NCBI GenBank assembly: GCA_047622605.1
Contig: JBLHND010000049.1
Span: 1-20,640 of the forward strand
DNA: 20,640 bases
DNA from: Motiliproteus sp047622605
GTDB taxonomy: Bacteria > Pseudomonadota > Gammaproteobacteria > Pseudomonadales > Balneatricaceae
Reading direction: 5' to 3'
In this document: one piece after another, positions 1-6,317 of the stretch
How the letters are laid out: every line of letters starts with the position of its first letter
How positions within the stretch are numbered: position 1 is the first letter of the stretch
The notes under the pieces: model-generated
Told to the model about the DNA's origin: nothing
Seen by the model: only the letters and a program-made list of their open reading frames with translations
Databases searched by the model: none
Made by a program: the position numbers and the translations under genes

Positions 1-1
1 T

Positions 2-334
2 GTTTTAGCCCAGTTTAAGGCAAAAGAAGGGAAGGAAGCAGAACTGTTTGAAATACTTAAAGGCCTGGAGCCGGACTCCTATCGAGAGGAGGGCTGTATC
101 CAATATATGCTGACGCGCCAAATAGACCATCCTAGTGCAACAAAAAACGAGTACAGTATTGTCTTTAATGAGATTTGGAAGGATGCACAAGCCTGGTCTG
201 CTCATGGACGTCGAAAGCAGGTTCAGCACTTTTTTGCAACGCAGGTGCAAGCTGACACGGGTTTAGTCGCAGACGCTATCGTCACCGCCTATACAGACGA
301 GGGGCCTGATTTCGATGCGCCTGTTTATGAGTAA
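2..334 (+). CDS. ABM-domain (antibiotic biosynthesis monooxygenase-like) protein, 5' truncated
   Basis: The frame is open from the left edge of the window, so the start is missing. The visible 110 residues begin VLAQFKAKEGKEAELFEIL and continue with EEGCIQYML, EIWKDAQAWSAH and a C-terminal stretch of small and acidic residues. This is the layout of the ABM ferredoxin-like fold: a first strand, the helix with KxGKExE, a GCxxY strand, and an E-x-W strand followed by the helix in which an AH pair is typical. ABM proteins of about 100 residues are usually small dimeric monooxygenases or quinol-oxidising enzymes, but the substrate cannot be inferred. Only a few N-terminal residues are probably lost. 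An 82-base gap separates it from the next gene on the same strand. An internal ATG at 107 falls inside the conserved fold and is not the start. Confidence 0.72.
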   Translation, partial: VLAQFKAKEGKEAELFEILKGLEPDSYREEGCIQYMLTRQIDHPSATKNEYSIVFNEIWKDAQAWSAHGRRKQVQHFFATQVQADTGLVADAIVTAYTDEGPDFDAPVYE

Positions 335-416
335 ATTACAGGCTATTGCGCTCTGCATATAACGAATAAGGGTAGATTGTGCGTTAGAAGGCAGTGATAG
401 GATTCGAGGTAATACT

Positions 417-866
417 ATGAGTGAACAATGCAAAGAACCTGATATAAACGGCTATCCAGCCATTATTTCTTCGTTACGCTCCCCGTTAAGTATGTTCGGC
501 TTGGCGATGCTAATTTGCAATGCCGTTTTCTCATTGTCGGCGGGGTTGATTGGGAGCTTAGATGCGTTTGTCTACGCAATACATACCTTCCTGGCTATAG
601 TCTTCTCCTTTATTATGATCGCCCTCTGGAGTCCAAGGTCTCTTTATCATCCATCAGATTTAGAAGGCATCAGCAGTGACCTTCCAGAAATAAAACACTC
701 AAGGATGATAATTACAGGCGTCTTGCTTGCCGTTATATTTTCGTATGCTGGGTATCAGATTCACAAGATCAGCGTTGAGAGTGAAGGCCAGGCTGCTAAA
801 AAAGCACAGGAAACCACTTACGTTAAAAAAGTAAACGGAATTATATATGCGTACAGAAAATATTAA
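417..866 (+). CDS. Hypothetical three-helix membrane protein
   Basis: I do not recognise this 149-residue protein. It has three hydrophobic segments, at roughly residues 24-48, 50-72 and 95-114, separated by a short polar stretch (WSPRSLYHPSDLEGISSDLP). It ends in a basic tail rich in Lys and Tyr. The first 20 residues are polar and contain no signal peptide. The start at 417 has a weak GAGGT ribosome binding site about 8 bases upstream. The last 20 bases overlap the start of the nitronate-monooxygenase-like gene, which suggests translational coupling. A role in the membrane next to a flavin enzyme is only an inference from this overlap. Confidence 0.6.
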   Translation: MSEQCKEPDINGYPAIISSLRSPLSMFGLAMLICNAVFSLSAGLIGSLDAFVYAIHTFLAIVFSFIMIALWSPRSLYHPSDLEGISSDLPEIKHSRMIITGVLLAVIFSYAGYQIHKISVESEGQAAKKAQETTYVKKVNGIIYAYRKY

Positions 867-1902
867 ACGGTTATTTGAAACGGACTTTCCTATTATCCAG
901 TCACCGATGGCAGGCGTTCAGGATAGTGCTTTGACGATTGCCGTATGCAAGGCTGGCGGCCTGGGTTCATTACCCTGTGCCATGCTGGATGTTGATAAAA
1001 TAGTGGATGAGATCAGGGTGATCAAAGAGGCCACTGCTAAACCTTATAACCTGAATTTCTTCTGTCATGATCTTCCTGTCTATGATGAAATAAAGCAATT
1101 AATATGGCAGGATAAATTGAATGCCTATTTTGAAGAAGTGGGTGTTGACTGTGAAGTGTCACCCAAGAGTGCAAGTCGAATCCCTTTTAATCATGATGTT
1201 GCGGATGCTATAGAATCTTCTGCCCCTGAATTTATTAGCTTTCATTTTGGTCTTCCTGATAGTGAGTTACTTGCGCGTGTAAAAAGCTGGGGAACTAAAG
1301 TAGTTTCTTCTGCGACAACCGTTGAAGAAGCGCTGTGGTTAGAGTCTAAGGGTGTTGATGGGATCATTGCCCAGGGTTTAGAAGCTGGTGGACATAGGGG
1401 CATGTTTTTGTCTGATGATGTGACTACTCAGGTAGGCATGTCAGCGTTAGTCCCTCAAATTGTTAATCAAGTCAGAGTCCCCGTCATCGCGGCAGGTGGC
1501 ATAGCGGACAGTGAGGGCGTGCAAGCAGCTTTATTGCTAGGTGCCAGTGCAGTGCAAATAGGAACCACTTACTTGTTGTGTACAGAAGCTAAGACATCTA
1601 GCCTACATCGTACAGCACTAAAGAGTTTAAAGGCTCAGCATACCGCCATTACGAATGTTTTTTCAGGCAGACCCGCTCGTGGTATCGTTAATCGAGTGAT
1701 GAAAGAGTTGGGTTATATAAGTTCTTTCGCGCCAACCTTTCCTCAGGCTGGCATCGAGATGGGACTATTGCGCGGTCATTTTGAAAAGTTAGGTTCCGAT
1801 GATTTCTCATCACTATGGAGTGGACAAAACTCCTCCAGCTGTAAAGAGGTATCTGCAAAGGAGTTGACGTTGCTGCTTGCTGCCGGTTTTTATTCGTCTT
1901 AG
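847..1902 (+). CDS. Nitronate monooxygenase-like (2-nitropropane dioxygenase family) flavoprotein
   Basis: This 351-residue protein has the TIM-barrel FMN enzyme pattern of the NMO family. The N-terminus is FPIIQSPMAGVQDSALTIAV (residues 14-33), followed by KAGGLGSLP. QGLEAGGHRG (176-185) carries the His/Gly signature of class I NMOs, and VIAAGGIADSEG (213-224) with ASAVQIGT (233-240) forms the FMN-phosphate site. Family members oxidise alkyl nitronates such as propionate 3-nitronate to aldehydes or semialdehydes and nitrite; many members have unknown natural substrates. The length is normal for the family. The gene overlaps the upstream membrane-protein gene by 20 bases, so the two are probably co-transcribed. 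The exact substrate cannot be read from the sequence. Confidence 0.85.
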   Translation: MRTENIKRLFETDFPIIQSPMAGVQDSALTIAVCKAGGLGSLPCAMLDVDKIVDEIRVIKEATAKPYNLNFFCHDLPVYDEIKQLIWQDKLNAYFEEVGVDCEVSPKSASRIPFNHDVADAIESSAPEFISFHFGLPDSELLARVKSWGTKVVSSATTVEEALWLESKGVDGIIAQGLEAGGHRGMFLSDDVTTQVGMSALVPQIVNQVRVPVIAAGGIADSEGVQAALLLGASAVQIGTTYLLCTEAKTSSLHRTALKSLKAQHTAITNVFSGRPARGIVNRVMKELGYISSFAPTFPQAGIEMGLLRGHFEKLGSDDFSSLWSGQNSSSCKEVSAKELTLLLAAGFYSS

Positions 1903-1986
1903 CTGTTGTGGGAAAATTTATATTTATCGATGCTTGCTGTTAATTTGTTAGCCTCGTTATGTTTATATCAATTTTGGAGAATTATT

Positions 1987-2226
1987 ATGACTAAGCCCGT
2001 ACGAGCAGCGGATACCCCTTTTGCAGTAGAGGTTGAAGCCGGTAAGAGTTATTTTTGGTGTGCTTGTGGTAAGAGCGAAAAGCAACCTTTTTGTGATGGC
2101 TCTCATAAGGGGTCTGAATTCTCTCCTGGAAAATTCACGGCTACCGAGTCTAAAAAAATATTCTTTTGTGGCTGTAAACTAACGGCATCACAGCCCCTGT
2201 GTGACGGTAGTCATAAACAGGCATAA
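1987..2226 (+). CDS. CDGSH-type iron-sulfur protein with two CDGSH motifs
   Basis: The 79-residue protein has two zinc-finger-like CDGSH motifs, CACGKSEKQPFCDGSH and CGCKLTASQPLCDGSH. Each supplies the three Cys and one His that ligate a [2Fe-2S] cluster in the mitoNEET/MiNT family. Bacterial tandem-CDGSH proteins are small soluble proteins tied to iron, redox or nitric-oxide chemistry. I chose the ATG at 1987 because TGGAGA lies about 7 bases upstream and the homologous part begins soon after. The open frame extends 27 codons upstream as a hydrophobic stretch (YLSMLAVNLLASLCLYQF), but it has no comparable ribosome binding site and lies in the gap after the NMO gene. If the longer form were made it would be a membrane-anchored, mitoNEET-like protein, so the start deserves checking. 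Confidence 0.85.
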   Translation: MTKPVRAADTPFAVEVEAGKSYFWCACGKSEKQPFCDGSHKGSEFSPGKFTATESKKIFFCGCKLTASQPLCDGSHKQA

Positions 2227-2279
2227 CAAGGTTTTAGAGTCTTAATCGGAACGATTTTCTCAGTTTACTCTATTCCACG

Positions 2280-2308
2280 TTTTAGCGGGTTATTAGCGTC
2301 CGCTAAAA
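2280..2308. other. Hairpin between CDGSH and DUF3565 genes
   Basis: A 9-bp perfect stem, TTTTAGCGG (2280-2288) with CCGCTAAAA (2300-2308), has an 11-base loop. No run of T follows on either strand, so it is not a standard intrinsic terminator. It lies 19 bases before the DUF3565 start. It could be an mRNA stabiliser, an attenuator or an operator. Confidence 0.5.
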
Positions 2309-2326
2309 AGGGTGCTAGGTTTATTA

Positions 2327-2533
2327 ATGAACAAGGCCATTGTCGGCTATCATAAAGATGAAGAAAATGATTGGGTAGCTGAATTAGATTGTGGTCATTT
2401 TCAACACGTTCGGAACAATCCTCCCTTCATCAGTAGACCCTGGGTAACGACACATGCAGGTCGTTGCTCTATGCTGGGGTTCGAGTTGGGTTGTAAAAAA
2501 TGTGACTCTGGAGAACCCAGGGATGTATTGTGA
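2327..2533 (+). CDS. DUF3565 family small protein
   Basis: The 68-residue protein contains the pattern that marks the uncharacterised DUF3565 family: a VGYHKDEENDWVAELDCGH opening, the FQHVRNNPPF core (the conserved HVRH-type motif, here HVRN), RPWV, and a C-terminal CKKCD pair. The four Cys and several His suggest metal binding, possibly zinc, but this is inferred. I preferred the ATG at 2327 because TAGG lies 7-8 bases upstream. A GTG at 2312 would add five residues. It sits between a CDGSH iron-sulfur gene and an EncFtn-like gene on the same strand, which hints at an iron, redox or stress role. Confidence 0.72.
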   Translation: MNKAIVGYHKDEENDWVAELDCGHFQHVRNNPPFISRPWVTTHAGRCSMLGFELGCKKCDSGEPRDVL

Positions 2534-2562
2534 TACCTAGGGAGCTTCCGATTAATGCCTGT

Positions 2563-2577
2563 ATAACGAACCGTTAT
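2563..2577. promoter_or_regulatory. Short inverted repeat upstream of the EncFtn-like gene
   Basis: ATAACG (2563-2568) and CGTTAT (2572-2577) form a palindrome with a 3-base centre, 38 bases before the EncFtn-like start. It could be an operator. The preceding 9-mer TATAACGAA also occurs at 358-366, upstream of the membrane-protein gene. No known regulator is assigned. Confidence 0.3.
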
Positions 2578-2614
2578 GCAACTTAATTAAAACACACTGA
2601 TCGGGTAGATTAAC

Positions 2615-2899
2615 ATGTCGAATGAAGGTTATCACGAACCAATAAGTGAACTTACTGACGAAACCAGAGATATGCACAGGGCTATTACCTCCTTGATGGA
2701 AGAGCTTGAAGCGGTAGACTGGTACAATCAACGCGTCGATGCGTGTAAAAATGAAGAATTAAAGGCAATACTTGCTCACAATAGAGATGAAGAAAAAGAG
2801 CATGCTGCGATGGTGCTCGAATGGATCAGAAGACAGGACCAACGCTTTGATAAAGAGTTAAAAGATTATCTGTTTACCGATAAGCCCATCGCGCACTAG
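2615..2899 (+). CDS. EncFtn-like ferritin (encapsulated-ferritin family) without targeting tail
   Basis: The 94-residue, all-helical protein closely matches the EncFtn family. Key blocks are MEELEAVDWYNQRVDA (28-43) and AILAHNRDEEKEHAAM (51-66). By comparison with the Rhodospirillum rubrum protein as I remember it, the ferroxidase residues are all kept: Glu30, Trp36, Tyr37, Glu60 and His63 correspond to Glu32, Trp38, Tyr39, Glu62 and His65. EncFtn subunits pair so that each dimer builds one di-iron site, oxidising Fe(II) to Fe(III). Classical members carry a C-terminal peptide that loads them into an encapsulin shell. This one stops at DKPIAH, right after the second helix region, with no such peptide, and no encapsulin gene is in the window. 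The ribosome binding site is weak (GGGTAG about 7 bases before ATG). Confidence 0.88.
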   Translation: MSNEGYHEPISELTDETRDMHRAITSLMEELEAVDWYNQRVDACKNEELKAILAHNRDEEKEHAAMVLEWIRRQDQRFDKELKDYLFTDKPIAH

Positions 2900-2913
2900 T
2901 AACAGGCAGGCTA

Positions 2914-3558
2914 TGTACTAGTTAAGTGTTGCTAGGCAAAAGGACACTTAACCGCCTGCAGGCAGGCTCCCAGGCTGCGTGTAGGCAAGGGTTGTGTGGG
3001 TAATCAGGAGTATTTCGAAAGACTTGAAACAGCAACCACCGTATCAGGCTGACGCCCAACCTCCTTCTAAACCGATGAAATTAGGTCTGAAAAAGGCCCG
3101 CAGGGTCGAGCCATTGGCCGTTGTCAGTTCCCGACAACAACGGCATACCTACATCCATGTAGGCAAAGCTTCCGCGTCCTGCTCACGCCCCTTACCTACA
3201 TCCATGTAGGCAATGGCGAGATTGACAGTTGAGGCAGACAAATCGGCAGGATAGCCGATTTGCACAACCGCAGGTTGCCCGAAGGGCGAGGCACAGGGAT
3301 GTGCTGAGTGCATCCGAATCTGCCAGCTTCAGGCTGAATTTCATAGCGCCGCAGGCGCGTACCCGCAGGGCGATTTCGTAGGGACGCGTTTTTGATGAAC
3401 AGGGACGTTCGAATGCTGCGGTGCCATGGAAGGCATGGAGCAGCCTTTGCTTCACTTTCTTTGTCGCGCACAAAGAAATGAAGCCGCCGGGAGGCGGAAC
3501 CTCGATTGATTACAAAGACAATAATTCAGAATTAATTCTGCAACACTTAACCGGTACA
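2914..3558. mobile_element. Non-coding element bounded by 19-bp imperfect terminal inverted repeats (MITE-like)
   Basis: The left end TGTACTAGTTAAGTGTTGC (2914-2932) is the inverse of the right end GCAACACTTAACCGGTACA (3540-3558), with 17 of 19 positions matching. The 645 bp between contain no convincing gene. Instead they hold many short palindromes: a GTTAAGTGT/ACACTTAAC hairpin just inside the left end (2921-2952), TTGTC/GACAA (3121-3137), two CCTACATCCATGTAGG copies, and CAGAATTAATTCTG (3527-3540). Open frames at 2994-3209 and 3192-3473 look like translations of structured repeat DNA. Target-site duplications were not obvious. Whether it is a mobile element or a genome-specific repeat cannot be settled from one copy. 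Confidence 0.45.
3148..3210. repeat. Two copies of the palindrome CCTACATCCATGTAGG
   Basis: The 16-bp sequence occurs at 3148-3163 and 3195-3210. Each copy is a 7-bp inverted repeat around CC and is followed by CAA. It resembles the short REP-type palindromes found between genes in gammaproteobacteria. Confidence 0.7.
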
Positions 3559-3891
3559 GAACCTAAGAGGCAAGGCTAGTGCTGAAGGCTCTGGTATTAA
3601 TTTCATTAGATTAATAAGCTCTATCATGCCTGCCGATTAATTATCGTATGATAATTTAATGATGACATCTATACTCCGGATAAGCTTTAGGGATAATATT
3701 ATCGGAACTATAACTAAGACACTTGCAGCGATATGTTGTAATGAAAGCTAAGGGTGCTTTCTATTTGAATTTTACGAATTCAGTAAAAGGGGTTGAAAAT
3801 ACCTTTTTTTATACTTAGGTAGTAGAAAAAAGCAGGCTCAGCATTGTTTCAGTTGTTATGCCCAATACTGTGGTTTTAAACTCTAATAGTT
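3559..3891. other. AT-rich gene-free stretch with palindromes
   Basis: No credible coding frame is seen. The stretch holds AATTATC-GTAT-GATAATT (3639-3656) and the perfect palindrome GATAATATTATC (3692-3703), which share the half-site GATAAT. AAAAGG (about 3785-3790) can pair with CCTTTT just downstream, giving a weak AT-rich hairpin. The + strand terminator that follows suggests a transcript could cross this region. Confidence 0.4.
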
Positions 3892-3929
3892 AGGAGGGAG
3901 GTCGTGCTTTTCCCCACCCCTCCTTTTTT
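3892..3929 (+). terminator. Intrinsic terminator on + strand with no visible upstream gene
   Basis: AGGAGGG (3892-3898) pairs with CCCTCCT (3918-3924) across a 19-base loop and is followed by a run of T (3924-3929). Its polarity is + strand, opposite to the outer-membrane protein gene that ends at 3946. The nearest + strand coding gene ends at 2899. Confidence 0.5.
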
Positions 3930-3945
3930 AGATCCATAAGTCTGA

Positions 3946-4662
3946 TTAGAACTTGTAAACTGCGCCTACACGAAATATCTGATTATCTAGTTGATAGTCG
4001 CCATCGCCATCATCAGAAGAGGGGTCGCTAACTGATGTAACACCTGAGTTACTAATACGTAACTGACTAAAATTACCTAGCTCATAACTTTTCCCTTCAT
4101 AAGATACTTTTAACGCAAGGCTTTCAGTTAATGCATACTGAGTGAAAGCCTCTATACCTTGAGAAAAGCCCAAAGAAACTGCGGCACCTGCCGTCATTTT
4201 GTCATTTACATCTACAATAGCACCTACAGCAAAAGATACACCGCTGTCATCTGCATTGTAGTAACTCGATGTACCAGTAGCATCTTTCCAATTATATTCC
4301 CATTCTACATCACTATATTCCACAGCAAAAGTTACTGCGGAGACATCGGTTAATACCAATGTATAACCAAGGCCAATGGATTGATCATTCCACACACTAG
4401 ATACTGAATCGTCCCAATGATCCTCGCTATCTTTTGTTTTTGCATAATCCAAAGTAGCGAATAGACTAGGGCCGAAGTTTATCTTTGCCTCAATGGCCAA
4501 GCCTGAAGGCTCCTGATCACCAAAACACTCTGACCAGCACTCACCATAGTTTGTATCAACACTAGATGTTTGATAACCCAAACCAACTTGACCGCTGAAT
4601 CCATCAGCCAAGGCTGCACCGCTCAACAAAGTTGATGCGATTAATAAATTTATTTTTCTCAT
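3946..4662 (-). CDS. Outer-membrane beta-barrel protein (porin-like)
   Basis: The 238-residue protein starts with a clear signal peptide (MRKINLLIASTLLSGAALA, cleavage after residue 19). It continues with alternating amphipathic strands such as FSGQVGLGYQTSS, SIGLGYTLVL, VSFAVGAIV and ALKVSYEGKSYEL. It ends in IFRVGAVYKF, with the C-terminal Phe used by the BAM machinery. The mature protein is acidic, with Asp-rich loops (DPSSDDGDGD). One loop carries a close Cys pair, ECWSEC (Cys42, Cys46), likely a disulfide. It looks like a small outer-membrane porin or OmpW/OmpA-barrel-sized protein, but no specific family was recognised. The start has GGAAGG 5-6 bases upstream. An AT-rich promoter-like region and a long inverted repeat lie further upstream. 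Confidence 0.8.
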   Translation of the reverse strand: MRKINLLIASTLLSGAALADGFSGQVGLGYQTSSVDTNYGECWSECFGDQEPSGLAIEAKINFGPSLFATLDYAKTKDSEDHWDDSVSSVWNDQSIGLGYTLVLTDVSAVTFAVEYSDVEWEYNWKDATGTSSYYNADDSGVSFAVGAIVDVNDKMTAGAAVSLGFSQGIEAFTQYALTESLALKVSYEGKSYELGNFSQLRISNSGVTSVSDPSSDDGDGDYQLDNQIFRVGAVYKF

Positions 4663-4747
4663 TACTACCTTCCACTACTGATTAAAAAATCAATTCTGGT
4701 TCAAATATATAAAGTATGCAACAAATATATGCATATACTTTTTATAT

Positions 4748-4796
4748 AATATTAGAATTTAATTTAGAATTTAATTTAGAATTAAATTCTAATATT
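4748..4796. repeat. AT-rich 17-bp perfect inverted repeat upstream of the outer-membrane protein gene
   Basis: The arms are AATATTAGAATTTAATT (4748-4764) and AATTAAATTCTAATATT (4780-4796), with a 15-base spacer. The left arm and spacer also contain a direct 12-bp repeat, AGAATTTAATTT, at 4754-4765 and 4766-4777. It lies 86 bases upstream of the outer-membrane protein start. It could be an operator, a cruciform-forming site or a barrier to transcription. Confidence 0.75.
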
Positions 4797-4947
4797 GAAG
4801 GGCTTAATATAATGGCTGAGTCAGGCCGTTTTGGGCTATGTTTAAAGGATAATAATGAGCGTACTGGTACCCTCTATAGCGATAACTTGATTCACATCGT
4901 CCGTATAGCGCATCAGTTTGGGCCTTTGGTTTAACCATAGTCAGAGC

Positions 4948-4988
4948 TGTATATAGCGCATTCCGGTGAAGATGAACACCTGATCCGG
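4948..4988. mobile_element. Possible insertion-sequence end relic (IS21-like)
   Basis: TGTATATAGCGCATTCCGG followed by TGAAGATGAACACCTGATCCGG resembles IS21-family ends, which start with TGT and repeat the ATTCCGGTGAA/GAACAC theme. No intact transposase is next to it. The rest of 4797-5121 holds only short open frames, including a 36-codon one on the - strand (4941-5051), and no gene I can support. This is recognition by eye only. Confidence 0.3.
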
Positions 4989-5121
4989 CTGTTGTTTCAG
5001 CGGCGGCAGACCGTTAAGCAGTTCGTGAAGGTTTATTTCTGTGATCCTCATAGCCCAGCGACTCGCATTACCGCCCTGCGCCCTGGCCTTGCATCCTCGC
5101 CATAGGTATCAGCCTGGCGGC

Positions 5122-5397
5122 TTAACTCTGATCTTCGCGATGGCTAAGGCTAACATAGGCGATCGCTTCTGCGACCACGGTATGGACCTTCGCTTCCATC
5201 TCTTTAGATTCTGTGGGAGAGAGGTAGAACGCCATGTCGATCTCATGTCGGAAATAGCGGGGGGGCAGGTGGTTAAGCGCCACACAGGCCATATCGGCCC
5301 GCTCCTCTATATCCAAATCTGAGCCTTTAAGCTGGTCGGCGAGAGCTTCCGCCACCAATTTTTCATAGTAGTTATTAATGTGTTCTTTAATACTCAT
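5122..5397 (-). CDS. ComFB family protein (late competence development protein domain)
   Basis: The 91-residue protein matches the ComFB domain along its length: IKEHINNYYEKLVAEAL at the N-terminus, then DMACVALNHLPPRYFRHEID (about residues 35-54), where the VALNxLPPRY block is the family hallmark, and a short helical C-terminus. ComFB was named from the Bacillus competence operon. Members in other bacteria have been reported to bind cyclic dinucleotides, so a signalling role is plausible. Such a role is known for relatives and not shown here. The start at 5397 has an AGGT site about 9 bases upstream. It stands alone: the aap operon terminator separates it from the transporter genes upstream. 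Confidence 0.82.
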   Translation of the reverse strand: MSIKEHINNYYEKLVAEALADQLKGSDLDIEERADMACVALNHLPPRYFRHEIDMAFYLSPTESKEMEAKVHTVVAEAIAYVSLSHREDQS

Positions 5398-5465
5398 TAA
5401 ATTAATACCTAGGATTTTTTTTTATTATTTGTCTGGATTCGAGTCTTCAGTCTGGCGGTATCGAA

Positions 5466-5495
5466 ACAAAAAAGGGAGCCTGAGGCTCCCTTTTT
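5466..5495 (-). terminator. Intrinsic terminator of the aap operon
   Basis: GGGAGCC (5474-5480), TGA loop, GGCTCCC (5484-5490), with an A-run on the left and a T-run on the right. It can therefore work on both strands. Read on the - strand it lies 18 bases after the aapP stop and ends in a run of T. It also separates the operon from the ComFB gene. Confidence 0.9.
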
Positions 5496-5512
5496 AAGGT
5501 TGATAGTCAGAG

Positions 5513-6283
5513 TTACAGAATCTGACTCAGGAACAACTTGGTCCGGTCTGACTGCGGATTGTCAAAGAACTCATTGGGTTCGTTTTCTTCGATAATCTGC
5601 CCCTGATCCATAAAGATAACCCGGTTCGCGACGGTCTTGGCAAAGCCCATCTCGTGGGTTACACAGATCATGGTCATCCCTTCCTGAGCGAGCTCGATCA
5701 TGACATCGAGCACTTCTTTGATCATTTCCGGGTCAAGCGCCGAGGTGGGCTCATCAAACAGCATCACCTCCGGGTTCATACACAGGCTGCGCGCGATCGC
5801 GACCCTTTGCTGCTGTCCGCCGGACAGCTGCCCTGGGTATTTATGCGCCTGGTCGGGGATCTTAACCCGCTCCAAAAACTTCATCGCCAGAGCCTCGGCT
5901 TCCTTACGTGGGGTCTTACGTACCCAGATCGGTGCCAGAGCGCAGTTCTCCAGCACCGTAAGGTGCGGGAAGAGGTTGAAGTGCTGAAACACCATGCCCA
6001 CTTCGCGACGGATGGTTTCGATATTCCTGAGGTCATTGTTGAGGATCGTGTTTCCTACAACGATGTCGCCGGCCTGATGCTCTTCCAGGCGGTTAAGGCA
6101 GCGAATTAGGGTGGATTTCCCTGACCCTGAGGGGCCACAGATGACGATGCGCTCGCCCTTATGCACCTTGAGGTTAATATCTTTGAGTACGTGAAAATCA
6201 CCGTACCATTTGTTGACGTTATCGAGTTCAATCATCACTTTTTCGGAGATGTTCATAGCGGTATTGTTATCTTGTGCTGACAT
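5513..6283 (-). CDS. aapP: Amino-acid ABC transporter ATP-binding protein AapP
   Basis: The 256-residue ATPase powers a polar amino-acid importer at the inner face of the membrane. All ABC motifs are present: Walker A GPSGSGKS (50-57), Q-loop VFQHFNLFPH (98-107), signature LSGGQQQR (153-160), Walker B VMLFDEP (173-179), D-loop SALD and H-loop THE (209-211). The sequence is of the GlnQ/AapP class. I chose the ATG at 6283 because AGGAG lies 7 bases upstream. The frame is open further upstream, but that part overlaps the end of aapM and has no homology. The gap from the aapM stop is 34 bases. It is the last gene of the operon and is followed by a strong terminator. Confidence 0.93.
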   Translation of the reverse strand: MSAQDNNTAMNISEKVMIELDNVNKWYGDFHVLKDINLKVHKGERIVICGPSGSGKSTLIRCLNRLEEHQAGDIVVGNTILNNDLRNIETIRREVGMVFQHFNLFPHLTVLENCALAPIWVRKTPRKEAEALAMKFLERVKIPDQAHKYPGQLSGGQQQRVAIARSLCMNPEVMLFDEPTSALDPEMIKEVLDVMIELAQEGMTMICVTHEMGFAKTVANRVIFMDQGQIIEENEPNEFFDNPQSDRTKLFLSQIL

Positions 6284-6317
6284 AGCAGACTCCTGAAATT
6301 CGTATCGCTGTCGGGTG

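Noticed and set aside
353..2580. Integron attC-like motifs (TATAACGAA at 358-366 and 2562-2570, GCGTTAGAAG near 390, CGTTATGC near 2572, GCATAACAAG near 2221)
   Set aside because: The pairs are only 15-40 bases apart or pair poorly, the R-box consensus is broken in each, and no integrase gene is seen. A search with an attC covariance model would settle it.
2994..3473. Open frames on both strands within the inverted-repeat element
   Set aside because: They overlap each other, have repeat-like compositions, cover palindromes and lack ribosome binding sites.
4716..4934. 72-codon + strand open frame
   Set aside because: Its first third is the translated AT-rich inverted repeat; the remainder matches nothing I recognise.
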